Counted from the first letter of the stretch, positions 25,417 to 34,859 are shown. The stretch is 64,000 nucleotides of DNA from Chromobacterium rhizoryzae (GCF_020544465.1 NZ_CP066126.1:2790001-2854000); one strand, 5' to 3'. The notes: a model not told the origin generated them from the sequence alone. Numbers and translations: made by a program.

Positions 25417-28356
25417 TCAGAACTCGCGCTGCGGCACCAGCACCGTCCGGTTGCCGTTGCTTTCCATCGGGCTGACGATGCCCGCCGCTTCCATTTCCTC
25501 GATCAGCCGCGCGGCGCGGTTATAGCCTATGCGCAAATGACGCTGCACCGATGAAATAGACGGCTTGCGGGTGCGCATCACGATTTCCACCGCCTCGTCG
25601 TACAGCGGGTCGCTTTCCGTCGCCGCCTGCGCCTTGGCCGTGGCCGCGGCGGACTCCTCCTCAGCCTCGCTCTCGCCGGTCAGCAGGCCTTCCACGTAAT
25701 CGGGCTCGCCGAACTGCTTCAGATGTTCGACGATGGCGTGCACTTCGTCGTCGGTGACGAAGGCGCCGTGCACGCGCTGCGGATAACCGGTGCCCGGCGG
25801 CAGGAACAGCATATCGCCCTGTCCCAGCAGGCTTTCCGCGCCCATCTGGTCCAGAATGGTGCGGCTGTCCACCTTGCTGGACACCTGGAAGGCGATCCGC
25901 GTCGGAATATTGGCCTTGATCAGACCGGTGATCACGTCCACCGACGGCCGCTGAGTGGCCAGGATCAAATGGATGCCGGCGGCGCGCGCCTTCTGCGCCA
26001 GCCGCGCAATCAATTCCTCGATCTTCTTGCCGGCCACCATCATCAGGTCGGCGAACTCGTCCACCACCACCACGATGAAGGGCAAGGCTTCCAAGGGTTC
26101 CGGCGTTTCCGGCGTCAGGCTGAACGGATTGCCGATACGCTGCCCCATGGCTTCGGCCTCGCTCACCTTGTCGTTGTAGCCGGCCAGATTGCGCACGCCC
26201 AGCGCGCTCATCAGCCGGTAGCGGCGCTCCATCTCGCCCACGCACCAGTTCAAGGCGTTGGCCGCCAGCTTCATATCGGTGACCACCGGAGCCAGCAGAT
26301 GCGGGATGTCGTTGTACACCGACAGTTCCAGCATCTTGGGATCTATCATGATGAAGCGCACTTCGTCCGGCCGCGCCTTGTACAGCATGGACAGAATCAT
26401 CGCGTTGACGCCCACCGATTTGCCGGAGCCGGTGGTGCCGGCCACCAATAGATGCGGCGCCTTGGCCAGATCCATCGCCACCGGCTGGCCGGTGATGTCC
26501 TTGCCCAAGGCCAGAGTAAGGCGCGAACGCGGCTGCTGGAACACTTCGGAGGAGAAGATCTCGGACAAACGTATCATCTGGCGCTTGGGATTGGGCAGCT
26601 CCAGACCCATGCAGGTTTTGCCGGGTATGGTTTCCACCACCCGGATCGCGGCCAGGCCCAGCGCGCGCGACAAATCCTTCATCAGATTGACCACCTGATT
26701 GCCGCGCACGCCCACCGCCGGCTCCACCTCGTAACGGGTGATCACCGGGCCGGCGTAAGCGTCCACCACGCTGACCTTGACCTTGAACTCGGCCAGCTTT
26801 TCCTCGATGACGATGCCGCGCTCCAGCAATTCCTCCTCCGAGCACGTCACCGTCGCCTCGTCCGCCGGGCGCAGCAAATCCAGCCCCGGCAAACCGTAAT
26901 CGTCGTATACCGGCCGCGGCTTGGCTTCCGCTTTGGCGTCCGGCGTCGCCGCCTGCTCCACCTCGGCCTGCGCCTGCCGCGCCCATGCCTCGGACGCCTC
27001 CGGCGCCGGCTCGGCGTCCCAGGGCGGACGAAGCTCGGCCAAGACTTCCGCCGGCTTCGCTTCCGCCGCCGGCGGCTCGATCAAGACCCAGGGCATGGGT
27101 TTGGCCGCCAGCTGCCGCGCCGCGGCCGCCGCCGAAGGCGGCTCTTCCGCCGGCAACACCGCCTGCTGCACCACCGCGGGCTTTTCATCCTCCTGCACCA
27201 GAACCGAACGCGTTTGCGGCCAGCGCCACGGCGCCGGCTCCGGCGGCCGCGTCGGCTCCGCCTCGTCTACGGTCTGCGGAACGGAAACCGGAACCGGGTC
27301 GATAAGCGGCAACGCCGCCTCGTCAGCCGCGGGAGCCGGCGGCGCGGCCTCGGCCGGCGGCGCCCATTCCTGCTCGGACCTGGGCTCCACGTCAAGCAGA
27401 AACGCCGGCGCGGCGGGCTCGACCGGCGCGAATACCGGCGACGCCGGCTCCGACGACGGGGCCTGGGCCTCGTCCTCCGGCCTAGGCGGCGCGATCTCCG
27501 CCATCGGCGCGGATATCTCCTCGAACGCCACCACTTCGGGCTCGATCAACGGCGGCGCCGGTCGCGCCTGCGCAGGCGGCGGAGACAGCCAGCCGTGATG
27601 CGCGGGCCGCGCGCTGGCCGGCAATTCATGCCGCACCACGGGCGGCGGCACGATTTGCGGCTCCTCCGCCTCTTGCGGCTTCAGCGCCTGGGGGCGAATC
27701 ACGAAAGCTTGAGGCGCGGCCATGGTTTTGCCGCGCTTGGAATGGATGTGGCGCAACTGCTCGCGCACCTCGCTGGGCTCGATCACCGGCAAAGCGGACG
27801 CGCCCTGATCCTTGGCGCTCTGCGTCAGAACCCGGGAGGCCTGGCGGCGACGGTAATCCGACTGCAGATTATGTTGCAGCTCATGCAGGCCGATCACCGG
27901 CAGATCCTTGGCCTGTTCTTGCTCGGCCGACGGCTGGCGCACGCGCTTGCGGTATTCGCGGGACAGTTCCAGGGTCGGCAGTTCCGGCTTGGCCTGCGGC
28001 GGCGCGGCCGGCCGTTTCGGCAAGACTACGGTTTCGCGCTCGACGGCGGCCGGCGGCGCTACGCGTTCAGGGGACGGCTGCGGCGCGGACGGTCTAGCCG
28101 GCTCCGGCTCGGCTGAAGCGGGAGACGCGTCGCGGGGCGCGATCGGCTCGGTCCGAGGACGGCTCCACGCCTCCGCGGCGAGCGGCACGGCGTCGGCCTC
28201 CTCCGCGAAGTAGTCCGGCTCATGACGCTCCGTCGGCGACATGCCCAACAAGCGATCCAGCTTTTGGGTCCATTCGGACAAGACGACGCGGCCGGTATAC
28301 ACCAGCCAAGCCAGCGCACCCAGCACCAACAGCAGCACACACAGCACAAACCACAC
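25417..28356 (-). CDS. ftsK: FtsK/SpoIIIE-family DNA translocase with single N-terminal TM helix
   Basis: 979-residue DNA pump for chromosome segregation at the septum. Only one TM helix is seen (residues 1-22) where E. coli FtsK has four. It is followed by an Ala/Pro/Glu-rich linker to about residue 480, then the motor (Walker A near residue 640, LLVAGTTGSGKSVGVN) and a C-terminal winged-helix gamma domain (VQRHLRIGYNRAARLIEEME), which reads KOPS sequences and activates XerCD. The start is a GTG at 28354-28356 with GAGG nine bases upstream. A second, four-TM FtsK elsewhere in the genome is possible. Confidence 0.92.
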   Translation of the reverse strand: MWFVLCVLLLVLGALAWLVYTGRVVLSEWTQKLDRLLGMSPTERHEPDYFAEEADAVPLAAEAWSRPRTEPIAPRDASPASAEPEPARPSAPQPSPERVAPPAAVERETVVLPKRPAAPPQAKPELPTLELSREYRKRVRQPSAEQEQAKDLPVIGLHELQHNLQSDYRRRQASRVLTQSAKDQGASALPVIEPSEVREQLRHIHSKRGKTMAAPQAFVIRPQALKPQEAEEPQIVPPPVVRHELPASARPAHHGWLSPPPAQARPAPPLIEPEVVAFEEISAPMAEIAPPRPEDEAQAPSSEPASPVFAPVEPAAPAFLLDVEPRSEQEWAPPAEAAPPAPAADEAALPLIDPVPVSVPQTVDEAEPTRPPEPAPWRWPQTRSVLVQEDEKPAVVQQAVLPAEEPPSAAAAARQLAAKPMPWVLIEPPAAEAKPAEVLAELRPPWDAEPAPEASEAWARQAQAEVEQAATPDAKAEAKPRPVYDDYGLPGLDLLRPADEATVTCSEEELLERGIVIEEKLAEFKVKVSVVDAYAGPVITRYEVEPAVGVRGNQVVNLMKDLSRALGLAAIRVVETIPGKTCMGLELPNPKRQMIRLSEIFSSEVFQQPRSRLTLALGKDITGQPVAMDLAKAPHLLVAGTTGSGKSVGVNAMILSMLYKARPDEVRFIMIDPKMLELSVYNDIPHLLAPVVTDMKLAANALNWCVGEMERRYRLMSALGVRNLAGYNDKVSEAEAMGQRIGNPFSLTPETPEPLEALPFIVVVVDEFADLMMVAGKKIEELIARLAQKARAAGIHLILATQRPSVDVITGLIKANIPTRIAFQVSSKVDSRTILDQMGAESLLGQGDMLFLPPGTGYPQRVHGAFVTDDEVHAIVEHLKQFGEPDYVEGLLTGESEAEEESAAATAKAQAATESDPLYDEAVEIVMRTRKPSISSVQRHLRIGYNRAARLIEEMEAAGIVSPMESNGNRTVLVPQREF

Positions 28357-28484
28357 AGTTCACAACCTCTGACGATGTCGAAAATTAACGGCCGGACCCG
28401 CACCCGCTGCGGGCCCGACTGCGGCGATTGTACCGTTTTTTATAGTGTTCGCGGCAGGCGCGCGCGGACGATGAGCGCCCAGGC

Positions 28485-28524
28485 GGAGAAAAAAATTAAG
28501 CCGCGGCATGATGCGGCGGCTTAA
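28485..28524 (-). terminator. Rho-independent terminator of the 28548-28895 gene
   Basis: On the minus strand TTAAGCCGC pairs with GCGGCTTAA over a loop of 11 bases, and the stem is followed by eight T. It lies 24 bases past the stop of the hypothetical gene. Confidence 0.82.
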
Positions 28525-28547
28525 TCCCTGCTGGCGGCGCGGTCCGG

Positions 28548-28895
28548 CTAGGCGGCCAGTTGCAAATACCCCTGCAGCTGACCATTGGCCAACAAGCGGC
28601 GCAGATGGCTGCCCGGCGTGGGGCCGGCGTAGGCGACGCCGGCCTGTTTGCAACGCAGCACCTGGCCGGTGGCCAGGGTCACGAGCTCCATTTCCAACAC
28701 CCAGGCCTGAACGTCGTCCACGCCTTCGACTTCCGGCTCCAGCGTCGCGGTCAGGCGATAGCGGCCATCGCCGGAGTTCACATCCAACAAGCCCATCAGC
28801 CCCAGATTGTTGCGCACATCGGCATCGTCCGCGTCAAAAGCGCCCGTCGCCAACGCGGCGGCCGGCAGCTTGTCTTTAACAGTGTTTGCAACCAT
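28548..28895 (-). CDS. Conserved-looking hypothetical protein
   Basis: 115-residue soluble protein with no recognised domain. It has a mixed hydrophobic/charged sequence (RYRLTATLEPEVEGVDDVQA) and no signal peptide or TM. The ATG at 28893-28895 has AGGGGA upstream, and its own terminator follows, so it is probably a real gene. Nothing in its context (between ftsK and a PEBP protein) suggests a role. Confidence 0.6.
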   Translation of the reverse strand: MVANTVKDKLPAAALATGAFDADDADVRNNLGLMGLLDVNSGDGRYRLTATLEPEVEGVDDVQAWVLEMELVTLATGQVLRCKQAGVAYAGPTPGSHLRRLLANGQLQGYLQLAA

Positions 28896-29119
28896 GACAG
28901 TTAATCCCCTTTGATGTTGTTATCGTTTGCCGCTTTGGGCTGGCCGCGGTTCAAAGCGCCGCGCGGGCGCGGGCTTCCGAACTAAATCAGCCGCGGAGAC
29001 GGGAAACGCCGCAACATCATGCTGCATTTCATTGGCCTACTGCAATCCCTTGCCAGAGGCCTCTGCGTTGCGAGACGGACAAACTGTCCTTTTTGCCACT
29101 TCTTCACATTGCGGGACGA

Positions 29120-29746
29120 TTACAGCAAACGCGGATTTAGCGTATAGCGGCCGCTCAAGCTGGCCGAGGCCAACACATGGCCGCCCAAAGCCGCGACGAT
29201 GTTGGCAGGCGTCAAGGCGCCGTCCACCGGCAAAGCTGCCACATCCAAGGCGTAGACGGTGAAAACGTAGCGGTGCTCCAGGCTGTCGTTCCACGGCGGG
29301 CAGGGGCCATCGTAGCCGTAGTAGTCGCCGGCCATAGCCGCGTCGCCGGCGAACCAGCCGGTGTAGTCGTTGATGCCGTGACGCAAGCCCTGCGGCGCGT
29401 CCGGACCGCTCTTGCCGCGCGCGCTCACCCCCGCGCTGTGGCCGCCCTCGGCGATCTCGCTCTGTCCGGCGGGAATGTCCAGCAGCAGCCAGTGATAGAA
29501 GTCCACCCGCGGCAGATCCGCCGGCACCTCCCTGCCCTCCTGATTGACGTCGTCGCCGCGCGACGGCACGTCCGGATCATGGCATATCAGCGCGAACGAG
29601 CGCGTCCCCTCCGGCGCTCCGCTCCAGACCAGATGCGGGTTGAGGTTGTCGGACAGCGCGACATGGCTGTCGGCGTCCGGCACGCAGAAGGCCAGGCGGC
29701 CCGGAATGCGTTCCCCGTCTTGAAAGCTGCGGCTGTGCAATTGCAT
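29120..29746 (-). CDS. YbhB/YbcL-type phosphatidylethanolamine-binding-like protein
   Basis: 208-residue PEBP-family protein. It contains the ligand-pocket motif ALICHDPDVPS and the YDGPCPPWNDSLEHRY segment with HRYVFTVYAL, typical of YbhB/YbcL. No signal peptide is seen. The ATG has CAAGGAGCAG upstream. Eukaryotic relatives inhibit Raf kinase; bacterial function is poorly defined. Confidence 0.9.
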   Translation of the reverse strand: MQLHSRSFQDGERIPGRLAFCVPDADSHVALSDNLNPHLVWSGAPEGTRSFALICHDPDVPSRGDDVNQEGREVPADLPRVDFYHWLLLDIPAGQSEIAEGGHSAGVSARGKSGPDAPQGLRHGINDYTGWFAGDAAMAGDYYGYDGPCPPWNDSLEHRYVFTVYALDVAALPVDGALTPANIVAALGGHVLASASLSGRYTLNPRLL

Positions 29747-29782
29747 GAATCTGCTCCTTGACTACGGCCGGCGATAGGCCGA

Positions 29783-29812
29783 TTGAAAAAAAGCCCCGAC
29801 TTGCGGGGCTTT
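29783..29812 (-). terminator. Rho-independent terminator of the aminotransferase gene
   Basis: Minus strand: AAAGCCCC pairs with GGGGCTTT over a 7-base loop, then a run of T (seven A on the plus strand at 29786-29792). It is 31 bases past the aminotransferase stop. Confidence 0.9.
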
Positions 29813-29842
29813 GGCGATGCTGGATATCAAAACCGGCCAGGC

Positions 29843-31051
29843 TTAGCCCGCCTTCACCACCTGGGCGATGGCGGAAGCCACATAGGTCAGGTTCTTGCTG
29901 TTCAACGCCGCCAGGCAGATGCGGCCGGTGGACACGGCGTAGATGCCGAAGTCGGCGCGCAAGCGCTCCACCTGGGCCGCGCTCAGGCCGGTATAGGAGA
30001 ACATGCCGCGCTGCTGGGCGACAAAGGAGAAGTCCTGAGCCACGCCTTCGGCCTTGATCGCCTCGACCAAGCCGACGCGCATCGCGCGAATGCGATCGCG
30101 CATGCCGGCCAGTTCGTCTTCCCACAACTGACGCAGTTCAGGGTTGGACAGCACCGCGGCCACCACCGCGCCGCCGTGAATCGGCGGGTTGGAATAGTTG
30201 GTGCGGATCACGCGCTTCAGTTGGGACAGCACGCGCGCGGATTCTTCCTTGCCGGCGGTGACGATGGACAAGGCGCCCACGCGCTCGCCGTACAGCGAGA
30301 AGCTCTTGGAGAAGGAGCTGGACACGAAGAACTGCAGGCCGGAGGCCGAGAACAGGCGCACGGCGACGGCGTCGGCGTCGATGCCGTCGGCAAAGCCCTG
30401 ATAAGCCATATCCAGGAAAGGCACCAGGCCGCGCTCGCGGCAGACCCGCACCACCTCGGCCCATTGCGCGTCGGACAGGTCGGCGCCGGTGGGATTGTGG
30501 CAGCAAGCGTGCAGCACGATCACGGAGCCGGCCGGCAGTTGCGCCAGGAAGGCGCGCATGCCGTCGAAATCGACGCCGCGGGTGGCCGCGTCGTAATACG
30601 GGTAGTTTTCCACCTCGAAGCCGGCGGACTCGAACAGCGCGCGGTGGTTTTCCCAGCTCGGATTGCTGATATAGACCTTGGCCGCCGGGTTCAGGCGCTT
30701 CAGGAAGTCCGCGCCGATTTTCAGGGCGCCGGTGCCGCCCAGCGCTTGAGCTGTCACCACCTGGCCCGCCTTGATCAGCTCGCTGTCCGCGCCGAACAGC
30801 AGGTTCTGCACCGCGCTGTCGTAAGCCTGAGCGCCTTCGATCGGCTGGTAGCCGCGCGGCGGCATGGTTTCAAGACGCGCCTTCTCCGCCGCCTTTACCG
30901 CCGCCAACAGCGGAATCTTGCCGTTGTCGTCGGAATAAACGCCAACGCCCAGATTCACCTTGGTGGTGCGGGTGTCGGCGTTGAATGCTTCGTTCAGGCC
31001 CAGGATAGGGTCGCGCGGCGCCAGTTCTACGGCGGAGAAGATCGAGGTCAT
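29843..31051 (-). CDS. Aspartate/aromatic amino acid aminotransferase (class I)
   Basis: 402-residue PLP enzyme of the AspC/TyrB group, exchanging amino groups between aspartate, tyrosine or phenylalanine and 2-oxoglutarate. Visible: LLAAVKAAEKARLETMPPRG, the CHNPTGADLS segment, Schiff-base Lys in SSSFSKSFSLYGERVG, and a final GRICLAALN with the carboxylate-binding Arg. The ATG at 31049-31051 has GGAG seven bases upstream and matches the usual length; an upstream in-frame ATG exceeds it. It could be named aspC or tyrB; substrate preference cannot be decided. Confidence 0.92.
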   Translation of the reverse strand: MTSIFSAVELAPRDPILGLNEAFNADTRTTKVNLGVGVYSDDNGKIPLLAAVKAAEKARLETMPPRGYQPIEGAQAYDSAVQNLLFGADSELIKAGQVVTAQALGGTGALKIGADFLKRLNPAAKVYISNPSWENHRALFESAGFEVENYPYYDAATRGVDFDGMRAFLAQLPAGSVIVLHACCHNPTGADLSDAQWAEVVRVCRERGLVPFLDMAYQGFADGIDADAVAVRLFSASGLQFFVSSSFSKSFSLYGERVGALSIVTAGKEESARVLSQLKRVIRTNYSNPPIHGGAVVAAVLSNPELRQLWEDELAGMRDRIRAMRVGLVEAIKAEGVAQDFSFVAQQRGMFSYTGLSAAQVERLRADFGIYAVSTGRICLAALNSKNLTYVASAIAQVVKAG

Positions 31052-31262
31052 GCAAGGCTCCATTACTTTACGCAACAACCGGCCAAAAGCGCTCGCCCTG
31101 GCCGGCTGGACAAGAAAAACCGGATGGCCACAGTCTAACATGGAGAGCCGTTCTCCGGGCTCTCATCCACCGTCGCCGCGTTTTGACAGTGCGTCGCCCG
31201 GCCATTACCCTGACATCAGCCACCCAAGCATTTCCTTGCGGCAGCCACAGGAGCATGACTCA

Positions 31263-31541
31263 ATGAAAAAAGGCATCTTGCTGTTCTGGCCCTCCTTCAT
31301 CATCGCCATTCTGGCGACAGGGGTGTTCTTCTCCATTTTCGATCCGGCCGAGCTCAGTCTGCACGGCAAAACCCTGTTCAACGACAAGCTATCGGCCTAC
31401 TCGGTGTTTTTCCTGGTCAGCTGGGCTTTCGGCGCGCTCAACACCAGCATTGTGCTGCTGTTGGAAAAAAACGCCCGCGAACTGAACGGCTTCACCCCGC
31501 CGCCGGTGGTGATACCGGAAGACGACGCCGCCCAGCCCTAA
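31263..31541 (+). CDS. Small integral membrane protein
   Basis: 92-residue protein with two TM helices (about residues 4-25 and 45-67) and a Pro-rich tail (FTPPPVVIPEDD). The ATG at 31263 has CAGGAG at 10 bases; a nearer ATG at 31256 hits a stop at once. A bidirectional terminator follows. No family recognised. Confidence 0.7.
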   Translation: MKKGILLFWPSFIIAILATGVFFSIFDPAELSLHGKTLFNDKLSAYSVFFLVSWAFGALNTSIVLLLEKNARELNGFTPPPVVIPEDDAAQP

Positions 31542-31561
31542 ACCCCTGCCGGCCGGCATGA

Positions 31562-31587
31562 AAAAAGGAGCCTCGCGGCTCCTTTTT
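31562..31587. terminator. Bidirectional terminator
   Basis: AAAAAGGAGCC and GGCTCCTTTTT form an 11-bp stem with a 4-base loop, shared by the small membrane protein gene and the convergent transporter gene. Confidence 0.93.
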
Positions 31588-31605
31588 CTATTTGACGGCA
31601 CGGGC

Positions 31606-32994
31606 TCAAATCACGCCCAGGCCCTTCAGCATCACCACCAGGATCAACAGCGGCGACACATAGCGCAGCACGAAGAACAGCGCTTTCAACAAGCCCTCGT
31701 TCTTCAGGGCGCCCTGATTGCTCAGCGCCTGCTTCAGCTGTTCGAAACCCCACACCCAGCCGACGAACAGGCAGAGGAAGATGCCGCCCAATGGCATCAG
31801 CAGATTGGAGGTCACGAAGTCGAACAGATCGAACAAGGTCATGCCGAAGAGCTTGAAACCGGACAGCGTGCTGTTGGACAAGGCGCAGCCCGCGCCCACC
31901 AAGGCCAGCAGCAGCAGGTTGATCACCGTGGCCTTGACGCGGCTGATGCCGAAGCGCTCGCTGAACACCGATACTGGCACTTCCAGAATGGACAGCATCG
32001 CGCCGGTGGCGGCGATCGCGGCCAGCACGAAGAAGGCCACCATGAACACATTGCCCAGCGGCATGCTGGCGAACACCGCCGGGATGGTGATGAAGAGCAG
32101 CGACGGGCCGGCCGCCGGCTCAAAGCCGAAAGCGAACACCGCGGGGAAAATGGCGATGCCTGCCAGCAGGGAAACGAACAGGTCCGCGCACATCACCCGG
32201 AAGGTGGTGACCGGGATGTTCTGATCATCGCGGAAATAGCTGCCGTAGGTAATCATGGTGCCCATACCTATGGACAGCTTGAAGAAGGCCAGCCCCACCG
32301 CGGTCAACACCACCGCGCCGCTGATCTTGGAAAAATCGGGGGTAAACAGGAAGTCCAGCCCTTTGGCCGCGCCGGGCAGCATCAGGCTGCGCGCGCCTAT
32401 CACCAGCAACAGCAGGAACAGCAAGGGCATCAGCTTCTTGGTCACCGCCTCGATGCCCTTGGACACCCCCATCAGCAGAATGCCGCCTATCAGCAGCAAG
32501 ACCAGCCATTGCCACAGCAAGGATTGCACCGGATCGGAGATCAAGGCGCCAAACGCCTGCGAGGTCACCTTGGGATCGCTGGACAAGAGGCCGCCGCCCA
32601 AGGACTTGAACACATAGGCGAAGACCCAGGCCGCCACTTCGGAATAGAAAGCCATGATCAGGAAGGCGGCCAGCACGCCGAATGCGCTGATCAGCCACCA
32701 GGGCTGACCGGCCGGCGCCAGCGTCTTCAGCGCCGTCACCGCGTCACGCTTGGCTTTGCGGCCCAGCATGATCTCGGCGATCATCACCGGCAAACCCACC
32801 AGCAGCGTGGCCAGCACATACACCACCAAAAAACCGGCGCCGCCATTGGTGCCGGTCAGATAAGGAAACTTCCAGATATTGCCGAGGCCCACGGCGGAAC
32901 CGAGAGTCGCCGCCAACACGCCAAAGCTGGAGGTGAAGCCGTCTCGCGACTTGGCCGCGCCTCCCTGCCGCACAGATCCCACGTTCTGACTCAT
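31606..32994 (-). CDS. Sodium-dependent transporter, NSS/SNF family
   Basis: 462-residue secondary transporter of the neurotransmitter:sodium symporter family. TM1 holds the family motif LGSAVGLGNIWKFPYLTGTN with the Na/substrate-binding unwound segment, and about 11-12 hydrophobic helices can be counted. Bacterial members import amino acids such as tryptophan, tyrosine or leucine. It lies next to the aspartate/aromatic aminotransferase (gap with a small gene), which fits an amino-acid substrate, but this is inference. Start ATG at 32992-32994 with a weak ribosome site. Confidence 0.92.
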   Translation of the reverse strand: MSQNVGSVRQGGAAKSRDGFTSSFGVLAATLGSAVGLGNIWKFPYLTGTNGGAGFLVVYVLATLLVGLPVMIAEIMLGRKAKRDAVTALKTLAPAGQPWWLISAFGVLAAFLIMAFYSEVAAWVFAYVFKSLGGGLLSSDPKVTSQAFGALISDPVQSLLWQWLVLLLIGGILLMGVSKGIEAVTKKLMPLLFLLLLVIGARSLMLPGAAKGLDFLFTPDFSKISGAVVLTAVGLAFFKLSIGMGTMITYGSYFRDDQNIPVTTFRVMCADLFVSLLAGIAIFPAVFAFGFEPAAGPSLLFITIPAVFASMPLGNVFMVAFFVLAAIAATGAMLSILEVPVSVFSERFGISRVKATVINLLLLALVGAGCALSNSTLSGFKLFGMTLFDLFDFVTSNLLMPLGGIFLCLFVGWVWGFEQLKQALSNQGALKNEGLLKALFFVLRYVSPLLILVVMLKGLGVI

Positions 32995-33075
32995 TTATTT
33001 TTTCTTTCTGACTACCGCGGCGCCAACGCTCGCCGGCCCCTTGGGACCGGGCGTTGAACAGCTGCTCACGCCGCC

Positions 33076-33112
33076 ATAAAACAAGCCCGCCTAAGGGATC
33101 CCCCCGGCGGGC
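33076..33112 (-). terminator. Terminator-like hairpin past argE
   Basis: On the minus strand GCCCGCC pairs with GGCGGGC over 14 bases, followed by TTGTTTT. It lies 70 bases past the argE stop, so a role as its terminator is plausible, not certain. Confidence 0.5.
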
Positions 33113-33180
33113 AACTTGAGTGTTCGGCTTGTCGCCGGCAGCGATTTTGCGGCTATTCGGTCATCAGCGCAAAAAAATCT

Positions 33181-34353
33181 TCACGGTTTTTGCGTCAGCT
33201 CATCTCCCAGTCGCCGCAACCAGGCCGCGCACTGCTCCAGTTGATCGATGTCGATGTATTCGTCGGGCCGGTGCGCTTGTTCGATGTTGCCGGGCCCCAA
33301 CACCACGCAAGCGATGCCGGCCTCGCTGAACAGGCCGGCCTCAGTGGTGTAGGCGACGCCCTTGCCGCCGTCGCAGCCGCACAAGCGCGCCACGGTGCGA
33401 CGCACCGCGCTGTCTTCAGACGATTCGAAGGCCGGGCTGTACACCACCCGTTCGATCTCGATCTGCGCCTCCGGCGCCACCTCGCGCATCTCCAGCAACA
33501 AGGTGGCGGCGTAGTCCCGGACGGAACTGACAAAACGCTCAGGCCCATCGCCCGGCAACCAGCGGCACTCGAACATGAATTCGCAATCCTTGGGCACGAT
33601 ATTGCAGGCGGTGCCGCCATGAATGGTGCCGGTCTGCAAGGTGGTGAACGGCACATCATATGAGGACTGACGATGGCCGAAGGACGCTTCGGCGTCGGCC
33701 AGCTTGCGGATATGGGTGATCAGCCGCGCGGCGAACTCGATGGCGTTGACGCCTTGCGGGGTAAGCGAGGAATGCGCGGCGCGGCCGCCCACCTTGCACA
33801 GGAAATGAGCGATGCCCTTGTGTGCGATCACCGGCTGCATGCTGGTGGGCTCGCCGACGATGCAGCCCGACACCTTGACCCCGTCCGCCGCCAGGCGGTC
33901 TATCAGCCGGCCCACGCCCAGGCAGCCGACTTCCTCGTCGTAAGACAGGGCGATGCCTATGCCCTGCCTTAATTCTCCGCGCGCGGCCAACTCCGCGAAC
34001 CAGGGCGCCAGCGACAGCACGCAGGCGATGAAGCCCTTCATATCGGCGGAGCCGCGGCCATACAAGCGCCCATCGCCCTTATCGGTCAGAACGAAGGGAT
34101 CGCTGCTCCAGACCTGGCCGTCCACCGGCACCACGTCGCTATGGCCGGACAGCACCACCAGCGGCAGTTCCGGCGCGCCGATGCGGGCGAACAGATTGGC
34201 CTTGCTGCCCTCGTCGTTGAAGGTCAGCGTGGACTCCACGCCCAATTGCGACAGATAAGCGCGCGTCCACTCGATCAATTGCAGATTGGAATGCCGGCTG
34301 GTGGTGTCGAAGCGGATCAGTTCCGCCAACAGTTCTTGCGCCGATTGAACCAT
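33181..34353 (-). CDS. argE: Acetylornithine deacetylase (ArgE-type M20 peptidase)
   Basis: 390-residue zinc amidohydrolase converting N-acetylornithine to ornithine and acetate in arginine synthesis. Metal and catalytic residues are seen in LSGHSDVVPVDGQVW (His, Asp), GRGSADMKG (Asp), LSYDEEVGC (Glu, Glu) and VGEPTSM. The ATG at 34351-34353 has GGGAG upstream; the frame extends further but without a Shine-Dalgarno site. Other M20 deacylases look alike, so the substrate is likely rather than proven. Confidence 0.88.
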   Translation of the reverse strand: MVQSAQELLAELIRFDTTSRHSNLQLIEWTRAYLSQLGVESTLTFNDEGSKANLFARIGAPELPLVVLSGHSDVVPVDGQVWSSDPFVLTDKGDGRLYGRGSADMKGFIACVLSLAPWFAELAARGELRQGIGIALSYDEEVGCLGVGRLIDRLAADGVKVSGCIVGEPTSMQPVIAHKGIAHFLCKVGGRAAHSSLTPQGVNAIEFAARLITHIRKLADAEASFGHRQSSYDVPFTTLQTGTIHGGTACNIVPKDCEFMFECRWLPGDGPERFVSSVRDYAATLLLEMREVAPEAQIEIERVVYSPAFESSEDSAVRRTVARLCGCDGGKGVAYTTEAGLFSEAGIACVVLGPGNIEQAHRPDEYIDIDQLEQCAAWLRRLGDELTQKP

Positions 34354-34468
34354 CACACACTCCCACGCTTGCCGCGGTATTAATATAGATGCCGCCCAGT
34401 CTGCCTGCGCGGCCGCGCTTCGGCAACCGACGCCGCGGCCGGCGTCGCGACAAAAACGCACGCCGAGC

Positions 34469-34497
34469 TTGGCAAAACGGCCGCTTGTCGTTAGAAT
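34469..34497 (+). promoter_or_regulatory. Promoter of the 4.5S RNA gene
   Basis: TTGGCA (34469-34474), 17-base spacer, TAGAAT (34492-34497). The predicted start, 34503-34505, is just before the conserved SRP RNA sequence, as expected for a strongly expressed RNA gene. Confidence 0.72.
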
Positions 34498-34510
34498 GCG
34501 TCTTCTCTTG

Positions 34511-34609
34511 AGGCGGGTCTCCCCGCATTGCGCGATAGCGAACCTGGTCAGGTCCGGAAGGAAGCAGCCACAGTTATTTAGCGCAAGTGCCGGGGGTCAG
34601 GCTCGCCGC
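34511..34609 (+). ncRNA. ffs: Signal recognition particle 4.5S RNA
   Basis: Small bacterial SRP RNA, partner of Ffh in co-translational targeting. The diagnostic tetraloop/symmetric-loop region CAGGTCCGGAAGGAAGCAGC is present with the matching arm AAGTGCCGGGGGTCAGG. The ends GGCGGGTC and GGCTCGCC pair to close a single long hairpin. Length about 99 nt, as for E. coli (114 nt) and other betaproteobacteria. A T8 run follows about 10 bases later. Exact 5' and 3' ends may be off by a few bases. Confidence 0.95.
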
Positions 34610-34777
34610 CCCTCCCCTTTTTTTTCAGTCTCAAATGCCAAAACGCTTTACAAAAAAGCGACCACACAGTATCTTTTTGCGTCTCGACCTGCAAATCCCA
34701 TTGTCCTTGACAATAAGAATCCACTAACATTGCAAAAAACGAAGTCGACTCTTAACGGAACTTCATGAACTTTTTTG

Positions 34778-34808
34778 CATCAGAATTATTCCTGATGGAT
34801 TTTTTTTG
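34778..34808 (+). terminator. Hairpin followed by T tract in the AT-rich gap
   Basis: CATCAG (34778-34783) and CTGATG (34792-34797) pair over 8 bases, then GGA and eight T. Low GC content makes a weak terminator; it would end a short RNA starting after ffs, or a leader of the HTH gene. Confidence 0.4.
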
Positions 34809-34841
34809 CTATTTTTAGGGTGCAGGGCACGAAACCTAAAA

Positions 34842-34859
34842 AATATTAGAACCAATATT
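34842..34859 (+). promoter_or_regulatory. Possible operator of the HTH gene
   Basis: AATATT-AGAACC-AATATT, two copies of a palindromic hexamer six bases apart, sits 24 bases before the ATG. Such a site suits autoregulation by the HTH product. Hypothesis only. Confidence 0.35.

Noticed and set aside
26452..28116. 554-codon plus-strand frame, Arg-rich
   Set aside because: Shadow of the ftsK linker; codon bias of the GC-rich gene opposite explains it.
28896..29119. Hidden small RNA between two minus-strand genes
   Set aside because: No promoter, hairpin or T run stands out; taken as a plain promoter region.
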